From positions 1-63,520 of the forward strand of contig JBCCHV010000038.1 of NCBI GenBank assembly GCA_039028635.1: a DNA stretch of 63,520 bases, written 5' to 3'. The position numbers were made by a program, and so were the translations under genes. Below the pieces are notes generated by a model that searched no databases, had not been told where the DNA came from, and worked only from the letters and a program-made list of their open reading frames with translations. This document shows, in pieces, positions 18,363-26,174 of this stretch. This stretch comes from Acidobacteriota bacterium. GTDB taxonomy: Bacteria; Acidobacteriota; Thermoanaerobaculia; Multivoradales; JBCCEF01. The stretch's first letter is position 1; each line of letters begins with the position of its first letter.

Positions 18363-18378
18363 TGGCACCTACCTTGCT
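18363..18378 (+). promoter_or_regulatory. sigma54 (RpoN) promoter
   Basis: TGGCAC-CTACC-TTGCT matches the -24/-12 consensus TGGCAC-N5-TTGCW at every fixed position. It lies 14 bases before the ATG of the receiver-PATAN gene, so transcription should begin near 18389, only about 3 bases before that ATG. The message would then be almost leaderless and would lack the AAAGGG sequence that could serve as a ribosome site for longer transcripts. The adjacent NtrC-family gene supplies the activator this promoter class requires. Confidence 0.88.
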
Positions 18379-18391
18379 CTAAAGGGTTGCC

Positions 18392-19555
18392 ATGAGCGCC
18401 CGTGTCGTCATGGTGGACGACGAAGCCGATCTGGTCTGGACGACCTCGCGACATTTTCGCCGCGAGCGGCCGGAGGTGGATTTCCTCGGTTTTTCGGATC
18501 CCGTGGAGGCCCTGCAGGCGATCAACGCCAATCCTCCCGACCTCTTGATCACCGATGTCCGCATGCCGTCGATCAACGGTCTGGAAATGGTGATGCTGGC
18601 GCGCGAGCGATCCCCGGAGATGAAAATCCTGGTGGTCTCCGCCTACGGTGCCGATCCGGTGCGCAAGCTCGCCGGCGGCCAGGGATCGGTCGAGTTTCTC
18701 GAAAAGCCTTTCGATTACCGCCAGCTTCTCGATCACGTCGACTCGGTGCTGGCCGCCGAGCAGCGCTTCTTCGGCGAAGTGTCGCTGCCGCTGTTCAGCG
18801 ACCTGATTCAGATCGTCGCCCTGTCGCGGGAGACCGGAGCGATCTCGGTCCTGCACGGGGAAACCAGTGGCACCGTGTGGTTCGAAGGCGGACAGCTGGT
18901 GCACTGTGTGCTCGGCGAGCTCTCCGGTGCGGAGGCCTTCCGGGAGATCCTCAGTTGGCAGCGCGGCGAGTTCCGCATGCGTCTGGGAGAGCAGGCACCG
19001 GTCCGCACCATCGAGGAGCCCATCGACCGGCTGGTGCTCGACAGCCTCACCAGTCTCGACGAGCAGTCCGCCGGCCTGAAAGCGAGCCCGCAGGCTGGGA
19101 CGGAAGAGGGTGCTGCCGCGGAGGCGGCCGCCTCGGAAGGGCCGCAGGACGAGCTCGCCGAGGGGCCGACCGACGATTCGCGAGTTTCGACACCCAATCT
19201 GCTGGCCGCCGGGCGTTGGCAACGCTGTGTGGTGGCGCGCCAGCTACCCCCGGCCTGTTGGCTGCTGGCGGTGTCGACCATCGATGGCAGCTCCTCCGTT
19301 CTCCATGGCGAGGGATCGGCGGCGGAGGGCTTCGGTGACTGGGCCCTCGATCTCGTCCACGCCGCCGCCCAGGTCGATCCGGAAGCCCGCAGCGGCTCCC
19401 TCGAAGGGGTCGAGCCGGATCTCGGGTGGGTTCTCGGCTGGGATCTCGACCAGAGTCTGGCGGTGGTCTTCGCTCAGCGAGCCGGGGGACCCACCGGCTT
19501 GCTGTCTTTCCGTGCCAATGGCGCCGCTGTGCGGCAGGCCTTGCTGGAGGTCTGA
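18392..19555 (+). CDS. receiver domain fused to PATAN (DUF4388) protein
   Basis: 387 residues. Residues 1-125 are a response-regulator receiver: acidic pair D9/D10, phosphoacceptor D55 (I-T-D-V-R-M-P), K at E-F-L-E-K-P-F. Residues ~130-230 match the PATAN/DUF4388 type: L-P-L-F-S-D-L-I-Q-I-V-A, then T-G-A-I-S-V-L-H-G and W-F-E-G-G-Q-L-V-H-C, G-A-E-A-F. After an acidic Ala/Glu linker, residues ~270-387 form a domain with profilin or roadblock-like strand pattern. PATAN proteins act in protein-protein signalling rather than DNA binding. It is the first gene after the sigma54 promoter and ends one base before the next gene. Confidence 0.85.
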   Translation: MSARVVMVDDEADLVWTTSRHFRRERPEVDFLGFSDPVEALQAINANPPDLLITDVRMPSINGLEMVMLARERSPEMKILVVSAYGADPVRKLAGGQGSVEFLEKPFDYRQLLDHVDSVLAAEQRFFGEVSLPLFSDLIQIVALSRETGAISVLHGETSGTVWFEGGQLVHCVLGELSGAEAFREILSWQRGEFRMRLGEQAPVRTIEEPIDRLVLDSLTSLDEQSAGLKASPQAGTEEGAAAEAAASEGPQDELAEGPTDDSRVSTPNLLAAGRWQRCVVARQLPPACWLLAVSTIDGSSSVLHGEGSAAEGFGDWALDLVHAAAQVDPEARSGSLEGVEPDLGWVLGWDLDQSLAVVFAQRAGGPTGLLSFRANGAAVRQALLEV

Positions 19556-19556
19556 G

Positions 19557-20018
19557 ATGACTTCTCTCAACGAGCTCTGTCGATTGCTCCAGGCCGAAGT
19601 CCCGGGTTCGCGGGCGGTCGGCATGCTCGAACCCGCCACGGGAACGCTGTTGGCCCACGCCGAACGACGCTCGAGCGCCGGCGAGGCCAGCACCGTCGAA
19701 ACCGCGGCCCTCGCCATCGACCTGTTGCTCAAGGTCGGTAAATCGCTGTTGCTGGCCCACGTGCGGCAGGAGCTCGATACCCGGCGCGATCGCCAGGAAT
19801 CGGTGCGCAAGCTGGTGACCTCGGTCGGAGGGCGTCGGCTCTTCCTGCGCAGCATGGGCTCCGGGCGGCGAGTGATTTTCTTGGTGACCGACGGCCGCGG
19901 GCGGGCCGAAGAAGTTTGGGAGCAGATCGAGCGTACGTCGACCCTGGCGGTGGCCCTCAGCGGCCCCCCCGGGCAGCGCTCCATCGCTTCGTCTGATCGT
20001 TTCGAGCCCTCGCCGTAG
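19557..20018 (+). CDS. small roadblock-like signalling protein (tentative)
   Basis: 153 residues with no signal peptide or membrane segment. Start ATG at 19557, one base after the previous stop (TGAG-ATGA), so it is coupled to the receiver-PATAN gene. The layout, L-C-R-L-L-Q helix, then P-G-S-R-A-V-G-M-L strand, then I-D-L-L-L-K-V-G-K helix and R-R-V-I-F-L-V-T-D strand, is like roadblock/LC7 or MglB proteins and resembles the C-terminal region of its neighbour. I infer that the two form a complex. No family was confirmed, so the name is tentative. Confidence 0.6.
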   Translation: MTSLNELCRLLQAEVPGSRAVGMLEPATGTLLAHAERRSSAGEASTVETAALAIDLLLKVGKSLLLAHVRQELDTRRDRQESVRKLVTSVGGRRLFLRSMGSGRRVIFLVTDGRGRAEEVWEQIERTSTLAVALSGPPGQRSIASSDRFEPSP

Positions 20019-20045
20019 GGGCAGGGTTTTCGAGGAGGGAACGCC

Positions 20046-20723
20046 ATGGATGCGTCCGTCGTTTTTCGCAAGACCGGGAAGGGTATGGCCGAGCTCGAAC
20101 AGGATGTTCGGCGCTTGGGAACTCAGGTACGCCAGCTCCTCCTGCTGATCGATGGCAACCGCACGGTGGGAGATCTGGGGTTGCTGATGCCGACCCTGGG
20201 GGACGTGCGTCCGACCCTGAGAGATCTGCTCTTCGAGGGTTTGATCACGACCAACTCGCCGCAGGCGATGGCCGAGCCGGAGCGACCTGCCGCGGCCGAT
20301 GGAGAGGAGCTCTTCCCCTATCTGGAGGACGTTCTGACCGGCGGTGAAGGTCGTAGCGCGGCCGCGTCGGCCCCGGCTCCGACTCCACCGCCGACGCCGA
20401 CCCCACCGCCAGTGGCCGCGACGCCGGCCCCGCCCCCTGCGTCAGCCCCGGCTGCCGCCGCTGCCAGTGCGCCGGAGGCCGCTTCGAAGGCTAGTGCGGA
20501 ACGCATCAAGAATTTGCAGAGCCGCATGATGGGAGAGGTTCGAGACTTCTTCGGTCGCGATGCCGATCTGATCTCTCCCAAAGTCAGAGCGTGCAAGTCG
20601 GTCGCCGAGCTGACGATGCTGGCGAGTCGCTTGCGCAGTGTGGCCGATTCCTACGGTGGAGCGGCGGAGGCCGATCGCTTCTTGGAGACATTGATGACGA
20701 TCCTTGCGGAAGGCAGTGATTAA
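20046..20723 (+). CDS. protein with winged-helix-like N-terminus and Pro/Ala linker
   Basis: 225 residues. Residues 1-80 (VFRKTGKGMAELE, L-L-L-I-D-G-N-R-T-V-G-D-L, L-L-F-E-G-L-I) have the pattern of small winged-helix proteins often found beside signalling genes. Residues ~110-155 are a Pro/Ala-rich flexible linker. Residues ~160-225 form a helical module (I-K-N-L-Q-S-R-M-M-G-E-V-R-D-F-F-G). The gene lies 27 bases after the roadblock-like gene, with GAGGAGGGAACGCC as ribosome site, and 57 bases before the rhodopsin. Its role is unknown; the position suggests it belongs to the light-response unit. Confidence 0.65.
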   Translation: MDASVVFRKTGKGMAELEQDVRRLGTQVRQLLLLIDGNRTVGDLGLLMPTLGDVRPTLRDLLFEGLITTNSPQAMAEPERPAAADGEELFPYLEDVLTGGEGRSAAASAPAPTPPPTPTPPPVAATPAPPPASAPAAAAASAPEAASKASAERIKNLQSRMMGEVRDFFGRDADLISPKVRACKSVAELTMLASRLRSVADSYGGAAEADRFLETLMTILAEGSD

Positions 20724-20780
20724 GCCGATTCAAGGGTCGACGGGTGCGATTTTTTCGAGGGAAGACGAGAAGGAGGAAAT

Positions 20781-21530
20781 GTGAATACTCTCGCCCTAAT
20801 TACGCAGTACTTTTATTGGATTTCTTTTCTGTGTTTGGCGTCCGGAACGATCTACTTCTTCATGGAGCGCAGCTCGCTCTTGGAGGAGTACCGCTCGACG
20901 GCGACCACGGCCGGCATCGTCTGCTTTATCGCGGCGCTGAACTACTGGGTGATGCAGGACATGGTGGGGCGCGACGGTTCGATCGAGTCGATTCTCAATT
21001 TCCCGACCGAGTTTCGCTACCTCGACTGGTTGATCACGACACCGTTGATCCTGACCAAGTTCCCGACTTTGCTGGGCTTCGATGAGGATCGCCGGCCGCT
21101 GCTGGTGACTTTGATCTTCGCCGACCTGGTGATGATCATCTGCGGCTATGCCGGTGAGCAGGCGATCAACCAGGCCGGTGGCAACTTCTCCGGCATGGGC
21201 GTTGGCATGTTCATCGCTTCGTCGGCGGCCTTCGCCTTCATCGTCTACTTGCTCTACTCGGTGGTGACCACCGCCGCGCGCGACAAGCTGAAGCCGATTC
21301 AGGACGGCCTCTCGCGCCTCAAGCTCTTCATCGCCATCGGTTGGTCGATCTACCCGATCGGTTACCTGATGTCGATGTTCGGCATCGGCCCCGAGGGCCA
21401 GATGCTGCGCGAGCTGATCTACAACGTCGCCGACGTCGTCACCAAGGTGGGCTTCGGTCTGGTGGCCGTCTTCGCCGTGCGCCAGGTGTCCCGCGACCAG
21501 TCCATCCGTAAGGCGATCGCTGACCTGTGA
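20781..21530 (+). CDS. proteorhodopsin-like light-driven pump with D-T-K motif
   Basis: 249 residues, seven membrane helices. Aligned by eye to green proteorhodopsin: counterion D82 (D97), T86 (T101), K93 where the proton donor E108 sits, D218 (D227) and retinal Schiff-base K222 (K231) in A-D-V-V-T-K. The D-T-K set is that of Exiguobacterium sibiricum rhodopsin, an outward proton pump with a Lys donor. N54 replaces the conserved His75, and I90 at the tuning position 105 suggests green rather than blue absorption. F144 sits where xanthorhodopsin has the Gly156 window, so a carotenoid antenna of that type is not expected. The GTG start follows AAGGAGG (20770-20776) at ideal spacing. Genes for making retinal follow directly. 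Confidence 0.95.
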   Translation: MNTLALITQYFYWISFLCLASGTIYFFMERSSLLEEYRSTATTAGIVCFIAALNYWVMQDMVGRDGSIESILNFPTEFRYLDWLITTPLILTKFPTLLGFDEDRRPLLVTLIFADLVMIICGYAGEQAINQAGGNFSGMGVGMFIASSAAFAFIVYLLYSVVTTAARDKLKPIQDGLSRLKLFIAIGWSIYPIGYLMSMFGIGPEGQMLRELIYNVADVVTKVGFGLVAVFAVRQVSRDQSIRKAIADL

Positions 21531-21563
21531 GGGTCTTTGATGGAGGAGCTTCGGCTCCCTGTT

Positions 21564-21610
21564 CGGAAGGCGCGGCGATTGAGAGCCGCCGCGCCTTCCG
21601 GTCTTCTTTT
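21564..21610 (+). terminator. intrinsic terminator or attenuator after the rhodopsin gene
   Basis: A 14-bp perfect stem, CGGAAGGCGCGGCG (21564-21577) pairing with 21587-21600, around a 9-base loop, followed by GTCTTCTTTT. This is a textbook Rho-independent terminator 34 bases after the rhodopsin stop and before the core of crtI. It probably makes the rhodopsin message more abundant than the carotenoid genes, with some read-through. Confidence 0.85.
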
Positions 21611-21646
21611 CGCTCCGCCTCGGCGGCGGGCGAAGAGCGGCCCTCG

Positions 21647-23116
21647 GTGGTCATCGGTGGTGGCTTCGGCGGCATGGCGGCGGCTCTTCGCCTGCGTGCC
21701 GCCGGCCATGCCGTCGTCCTGATCGAGCGCCTCGACCAGCTCGGCGGCCGGGCGCGGGTGTTCGAGCGCGACGGCTTCACGTTCGATGCCGGGCCGACGG
21801 TGATCACGGCCCCCTTTCTCTTCGAAGAGCTCTTCGAGCTGTTCGACAAGCGGATCGAGGATTACGTCGAGATGGTGCCTGTCGAGCCTTGGTACCGCAT
21901 GCTGTTTCCGGACGGTCGCCATTTCGACTATGGCGGGACCTTGGAGGACACCCTCGCCGAGATCGCTCGCTTCGAGCCTGCCGACCAAGACGGCTACCGG
22001 CGCTTGCTGGCGCACTCCCGGCGTCTCTTCGACAAAGGATTCACGGAGCTCGCCGACCAACCCTTCGGCTCGCCCTGGGACATGCTGCGGGTCGTGCCCG
22101 ACCTGATGCGCCTGCGGGCCGATCGCTCGGTCTCGGCGCTGGTCGCCAAGCACCTCCGGCACCCTCTGTTGCGTCAAGCCTTCAGCCTTCACCCGTTGCT
22201 GGTCGGAGGCAATCCCTTCACCACCACCAGCATCTACAGTCTGATCCACTACCTCGAGCGGCAGTGGGGTGTGCACTTCCCCATCGGCGGTACCGGAGCC
22301 CTGGTGGCGGCCCTCGGCCGGTTGCTCGCCGAGGTCGGCGTCGAGGTGCGGCTGGCCACCACCGTCGACGAGATCGAGGTGACGGACGGCCGGGCCCAGG
22401 GCGTGCGATTGGCTTCCGGCGAGCGCATCGCGGCGGCGCGAGTGATCTCGGCCGGCGATCCGGCCTTCGTTTACAAGCATCTCTTGGGCCCCGAAGTCCG
22501 CCGCCGCTGGAGCGATCGTCGACTCGAGCGCTTGCAGTACTCGATGGGTCTCTTCGTGCTCTACTTCGGCACCGATCGGGTCTACCCGGAGGTCGCGCAC
22601 CACACCATTCTGTTCGGACCGCGCTTCGAGGGTCTGCTGGCGGACATCTTCGAGCGCCGCACCCTGGCTTCCGATTTCAGCCTTTATCTGCACCGTCCGA
22701 CGGCGACCGATCCGGGATTGGCGCCGGCCGGTCAGGACGGTTTCTATGTGCTCTCGCCGGTACCCAATCTCAGTGCCGACATCGATTGGCAAACGGTCGG
22801 CCCGCAGTACCAGGAGAGCATCCTGCGGCATCTCGAAGCTCGACTGTTGCCGGATCTCCGGCGACACCTGGTGACCGCCTTCCACGTCACGCCGCGCTAC
22901 TTCCGCGACGAGCTGCTGAGCGTGCGCGGTGCCGGTTTCTCGGCCCAGCCGGTGCTGCGGCAATCGGCCTGGTTCCGCTTTCACAACCGCTGCGCCGACA
23001 TTCGGGATCTCTACTTCGTCGGCGCCGGCACCCATCCCGGCGCGGGAGTGCCGGGAGTGCTGTCGTCGGCCAAGGTGCTCAGCAACGTGTTGGCGCGGGA
23101 GGGAGTGGCGGCATGA
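21647..23116 (+). CDS. crtI: phytoene desaturase
   Basis: About 489 residues from the GTG at 21647. The frame is open back to a GTG at 21527 that overlaps the rhodopsin stop, but that extension runs through the terminator hairpin and has no homology-like content, so the later start, giving MVIGGGFGGMAAAL, fits CrtI proteins better. FAD-binding G-G-G-F-G-G-M and the E-R-L-D-Q-L-G-G-R-A motif lie at the N-terminus; F-D-A-G-P-T-V-I-T and the C-terminal G-A-G-T-H-P-G-A-G-V-P-G are diagnostic. It removes hydrogens from phytoene to make lycopene at the membrane. It ends with an ATGA overlap onto crtB. Confidence 0.92.
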   Translation: MVIGGGFGGMAAALRLRAAGHAVVLIERLDQLGGRARVFERDGFTFDAGPTVITAPFLFEELFELFDKRIEDYVEMVPVEPWYRMLFPDGRHFDYGGTLEDTLAEIARFEPADQDGYRRLLAHSRRLFDKGFTELADQPFGSPWDMLRVVPDLMRLRADRSVSALVAKHLRHPLLRQAFSLHPLLVGGNPFTTTSIYSLIHYLERQWGVHFPIGGTGALVAALGRLLAEVGVEVRLATTVDEIEVTDGRAQGVRLASGERIAAARVISAGDPAFVYKHLLGPEVRRRWSDRRLERLQYSMGLFVLYFGTDRVYPEVAHHTILFGPRFEGLLADIFERRTLASDFSLYLHRPTATDPGLAPAGQDGFYVLSPVPNLSADIDWQTVGPQYQESILRHLEARLLPDLRRHLVTAFHVTPRYFRDELLSVRGAGFSAQPVLRQSAWFRFHNRCADIRDLYFVGAGTHPGAGVPGVLSSAKVLSNVLAREGVAA

Positions 23117-24018
23117 CGACGACGATGCAGAGCCTGACGGCCCAGCAGCTCATGCGGCGACGGGGATCGACCTTCGCCTGGGCCGGCATGCTGCTGCCGG
23201 CGGAGCAGCAGCGCGATATCGCGCGCCTCTATGGCTTCTGTCGCACGGTCGACGATTGGGCCGATGAAGGAGGGGATCCGGCGGCGGCCGGGTTCCGCCT
23301 CGAGGCTTTGCGGCGGGCCCTGCGGCGGGGCGATGACGGTCATCCGGAAGGAGCGGTCCTGCTGGCGCTGGCCGAGCGCTACGGATTCGGCGTCGAGCCG
23401 GCGATTGCCCTCCTCGATGGCATGCTCGAAGACTTGGGGTCGGTGCGGGTGCGGACTCGCGGCGAGCTGGTGCGCTACGCCTATCGCGTGGCCGGCACCG
23501 TCGGCGAGATGATGTGCCCCATCCTCGGCTGCCGCAACGCCCGCGCGGTGCCCTTCGCCATCGATCTCGGCATTGCGATGCAGCTCACCAACATCGCTCG
23601 CGACGTGCTCGAGGATGCCGAGCGTGGTCGCATTTACCTGCCGCTGCCGCCGGGAGTCGAGGCCGGCGACCTGCTGGCCGGCCGCCCGGCGGCTCGCGAG
23701 GCGGCCTACGAGCAGGTGTTGGCGGCCCTGGCGCTGGCGGATCAGCACTATCGCAGCGCCGATCGGGGTGTGGCGCTGCTGCCGGCACGCAGTCGGCCGG
23801 CGGTGCTGGTGGCGAGCCGGGTCTACGAGGCGATTGGAAACGAGATTCGTCTGGGCGGCCGGCGGGCCTACTGGCGCCGGCGCGCGCGGGTCGGGAAGGG
23901 TCGCCGCCTGTGGCACTCGGCCCGAGCCCTGGCGGCACTGCCTCGCCTGCCCGCCGGCGGCCGTCACGAAGCGTGCCTCCATGCGCCCCTGGCGCGCCTC
24001 TCCGGCGGGCTGCCATGA
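23113..24018 (+). CDS. crtB: phytoene synthase
   Basis: 301 residues, starting at the ATG in the ATGA overlap with crtI. It joins two geranylgeranyl diphosphates into phytoene. Both Asp-rich Mg-binding motifs are present: D-D-W-A-D-E near residue 46 and D-V-L-E-D near residue 165. R-L-Y-G-F-C-R and the Q-L-T-N-I-A-R-D signature are also present. No GGPP synthase (crtE) gene lies in this window, so the precursor must come from elsewhere in the genome. It ends with an ATGA overlap onto crtY. Confidence 0.95.
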   Translation: MTTTMQSLTAQQLMRRRGSTFAWAGMLLPAEQQRDIARLYGFCRTVDDWADEGGDPAAAGFRLEALRRALRRGDDGHPEGAVLLALAERYGFGVEPAIALLDGMLEDLGSVRVRTRGELVRYAYRVAGTVGEMMCPILGCRNARAVPFAIDLGIAMQLTNIARDVLEDAERGRIYLPLPPGVEAGDLLAGRPAAREAAYEQVLAALALADQHYRSADRGVALLPARSRPAVLVASRVYEAIGNEIRLGGRRAYWRRRARVGKGRRLWHSARALAALPRLPAGGRHEACLHAPLARLSGGLP

Positions 24019-25187
24019 ACCCGGTGCAGGCCACCGGCGAGAGGTTCGACATCGTCATCCTCGGCGGTGGCTTGGCCGGTCTCAGCCTGGCCTGGCGCCT
24101 CGTCGATGGTCTCGGTCCGACGCGGCGGATCGCCATCGTCGAGCCGCGGGAGACCTATCGCGCCGACCGCACCTGGTGCTTCTGGAATCTCGAGTCGCAC
24201 CGCTTCGAGCACCTGGTGGATCGCCGCTGGCACCGCTGGCGGGTTGCCGGCTCCTGGGGAGAGCTCGAGCGCGGCTCCCAAAGGCAGCCCTACGAGCGGG
24301 TGCCGGCGGAAGCGTTCTACGGCGCGGCCCTCGACCTGCTCGCTGACAGCTCGAATGTCGAGCTCGTTCTGGGGGCGCGGGCCGAACGGGTGGCTGAGCA
24401 GGACGGCGAGGTTAGCGTCACCACTTCCGCTGGCGAGCTGACGGCGTCGCTGGTCTTCGACAGCCGTCCGCCGTCGTCGCGATCGGGCGCCCTCGAGCAA
24501 CGCTTCGCGGGCTGGCAGGTGCGTTCCGAGAACCCTTGTTTCGATCCCCGGGCGGTGACGTTGATGGACTTCCAGGAGGATCCTCGGGCGGAGGGTCTGC
24601 ACTTCTTCTACGTTCTGCCCGACTCCCTCTTCGAAGCCCTGGTCGAAGACACCTGGATCGCGCCCGAGGGCGCTCCGGAGCCGATCCACGAGGATCACCT
24701 GCGGCGCTATCTCGAGGTCCGCTATGGATTGACCGAGTTCGAGATCGTGCGCCGCGAGTCGGGAGCGATCCCGATGGATCCGGGCCTCGCGCGGCGGCCG
24801 GTGCGGGGGCGGGTGTTGCCGCTCGGGACCCGCGGCGGCGCGGTGCGTCCCGCCACCGGCTACGCCTTCCTTCAGATTCAGCGCCAGTGCGACCGCCTCG
24901 CCCAGCAGCTCCTGCGCCGTTCGGACGAGCTGCCGGAGATCTCGATGCCATCGCCCATCTCCGGCCTCGACCGCTGGATGGACACGCTCTTCCTGGCCTA
25001 CCTGCGGCGTCACCCTCGCCGTATGCCGCAGCTCTTCCGGGCGCTCTTCGAGCACACCCGGCCGGACGCCCTCAGTCGGTTCCTCGCCGGCGGCGGTTCC
25101 TTCGCCGATCGCTGGGCGGCGATGCGAGCCTTGCCGAAGCGACCGATGCTCGGCCAAGCCCTGCGCTGGGTGACCCACCATGGCTGA
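24015..25187 (+). CDS. crtY: lycopene beta-cyclase (CrtY type)
   Basis: 390 residues from the ATG at 24015. The N-terminus has a dinucleotide-binding fold I-L-G-G-G-L-A-G-L-S-L-A, then the CrtY signature R-T-W-C-F-W, F-D-S-R-P-P, M-D-F-Q, and R-P-A-T-G-Y-A-F in the C-terminal half. It closes both ends of lycopene into beta rings, giving beta-carotene, the substrate of the next gene. The 3' end overlaps blh by 8 bases, so the four-gene carotenoid set is translationally chained. Confidence 0.93.
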   Translation: MNPVQATGERFDIVILGGGLAGLSLAWRLVDGLGPTRRIAIVEPRETYRADRTWCFWNLESHRFEHLVDRRWHRWRVAGSWGELERGSQRQPYERVPAEAFYGAALDLLADSSNVELVLGARAERVAEQDGEVSVTTSAGELTASLVFDSRPPSSRSGALEQRFAGWQVRSENPCFDPRAVTLMDFQEDPRAEGLHFFYVLPDSLFEALVEDTWIAPEGAPEPIHEDHLRRYLEVRYGLTEFEIVRRESGAIPMDPGLARRPVRGRVLPLGTRGGAVRPATGYAFLQIQRQCDRLAQQLLRRSDELPEISMPSPISGLDRWMDTLFLAYLRRHPRRMPQLFRALFEHTRPDALSRFLAGGGSFADRWAAMRALPKRPMLGQALRWVTHHG

Positions 25188-26115
25188 TGCCACGGTCCTC
25201 GGGACTCACCGGCAGTTCTCGGCCTTGTTGCCCTGGGGGATGGCCTTTGCGGTGCCGACGGTGCCGGAGAACGTGCAGGTCGCCGTGCTGGCGATCGGGG
25301 TGGTTTGCCTCGGCTTGCCCCACGGTGCGCTCGATCATCTGGTCGCTCGGCCCGCCCTCGTGCCGCGCTGGGGGCGGGCTTGGCTACCGCTCTTTCTGCT
25401 CGCCTACCTCGGCCTCGCGGCGGTGGCCCTCGCGGCATGGATCTGGTTGCCGGCAGTGACCCTGCTGGCCTTTCTGGCGCTATCCGTCGTCCACTTCGGA
25501 GGCGATGCGTCCGACGGCGAGAAGCCTTCCCCGGCGGCCGTGATGGCCTGGGGCGGGGCGCCGGTGATTTTGCCCTGCTGGTTCCATCCCGCGGAGGTGG
25601 CGGCGGTTTTCGATTTGCTCGTGGTTGGAGGTGATGAGGGAGGTTTGGAGTCGATCGTGCGGGGAGCGGCGCTCCCCGCACTGCTTCTCTGGTCCGCGGC
25701 CGTTCTTTGGCACCACCGGGGCCTGCTGTACCGGATCGATCGCGCCCAGGGCCTCTCCTTGGCGACTCTCGTCGGGCTGGTGGTGCTGTTTGCCCGGCTT
25801 CCGCCCCTGATGGCCTTCGCGATCTACTTCTGTGGCATCCACTCGTTGCGACACCTTCTCGAGCTGCGTTCCGAGGTGCCGGCGGCGCAGGCGGCTCGTC
25901 CCGGCCGCTGGTTGGTCTTCCAAGCGGCGCCCCTGACCCTCGCCACGGTGGGTCTGGCCTTGCTGGCCGGGCCGGCCCTGACGGCTGACCTGCAGCTCTC
26001 GGAAGCGGTTCTGCGGCTGGTCTTCTGGGGCCTGGCGGCGCTCACCGTGCCCCACATGCTCCTCCTCCTCTGGTGGCATGCGGACCGCGCTTCCGGGCGC
26101 GAGGCGGCGGGATGA
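25180..26115 (+). CDS. blh: beta-carotene 15,15'-dioxygenase (Brp/Blh family)
   Basis: 311 residues, multi-pass membrane protein. It cleaves beta-carotene into two molecules of retinal, the chromophore of the rhodopsin upstream. Family hallmarks: G-L-P-H-G-A-L-D-H-L (residues ~47-56), V-V-H-F-G-G-D (~107), G-I-H-S-L-R-H (~222) and a late P-H-M-L; the scattered His are the iron ligands. It overlaps crtY by 8 bases and ends the operon. No strong terminator is seen in the 59 bases before the next gene. Confidence 0.93.
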   Translation: MADATVLGTHRQFSALLPWGMAFAVPTVPENVQVAVLAIGVVCLGLPHGALDHLVARPALVPRWGRAWLPLFLLAYLGLAAVALAAWIWLPAVTLLAFLALSVVHFGGDASDGEKPSPAAVMAWGGAPVILPCWFHPAEVAAVFDLLVVGGDEGGLESIVRGAALPALLLWSAAVLWHHRGLLYRIDRAQGLSLATLVGLVVLFARLPPLMAFAIYFCGIHSLRHLLELRSEVPAAQAARPGRWLVFQAAPLTLATVGLALLAGPALTADLQLSEAVLRLVFWGLAALTVPHMLLLLWWHADRASGREAAG

Positions 26116-26174
26116 GCCGCGCCTCGAATCGCCATCGTCTTGCTGTCTGATTTCGAAGGATTTAGGAGAACGTC

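Noticed and set aside
20781-21530. Xanthorhodopsin-type carotenoid antenna
   Set aside because: The antenna window position carries Phe144 rather than Gly, so adjacent carotenoid genes are better explained by retinal supply.
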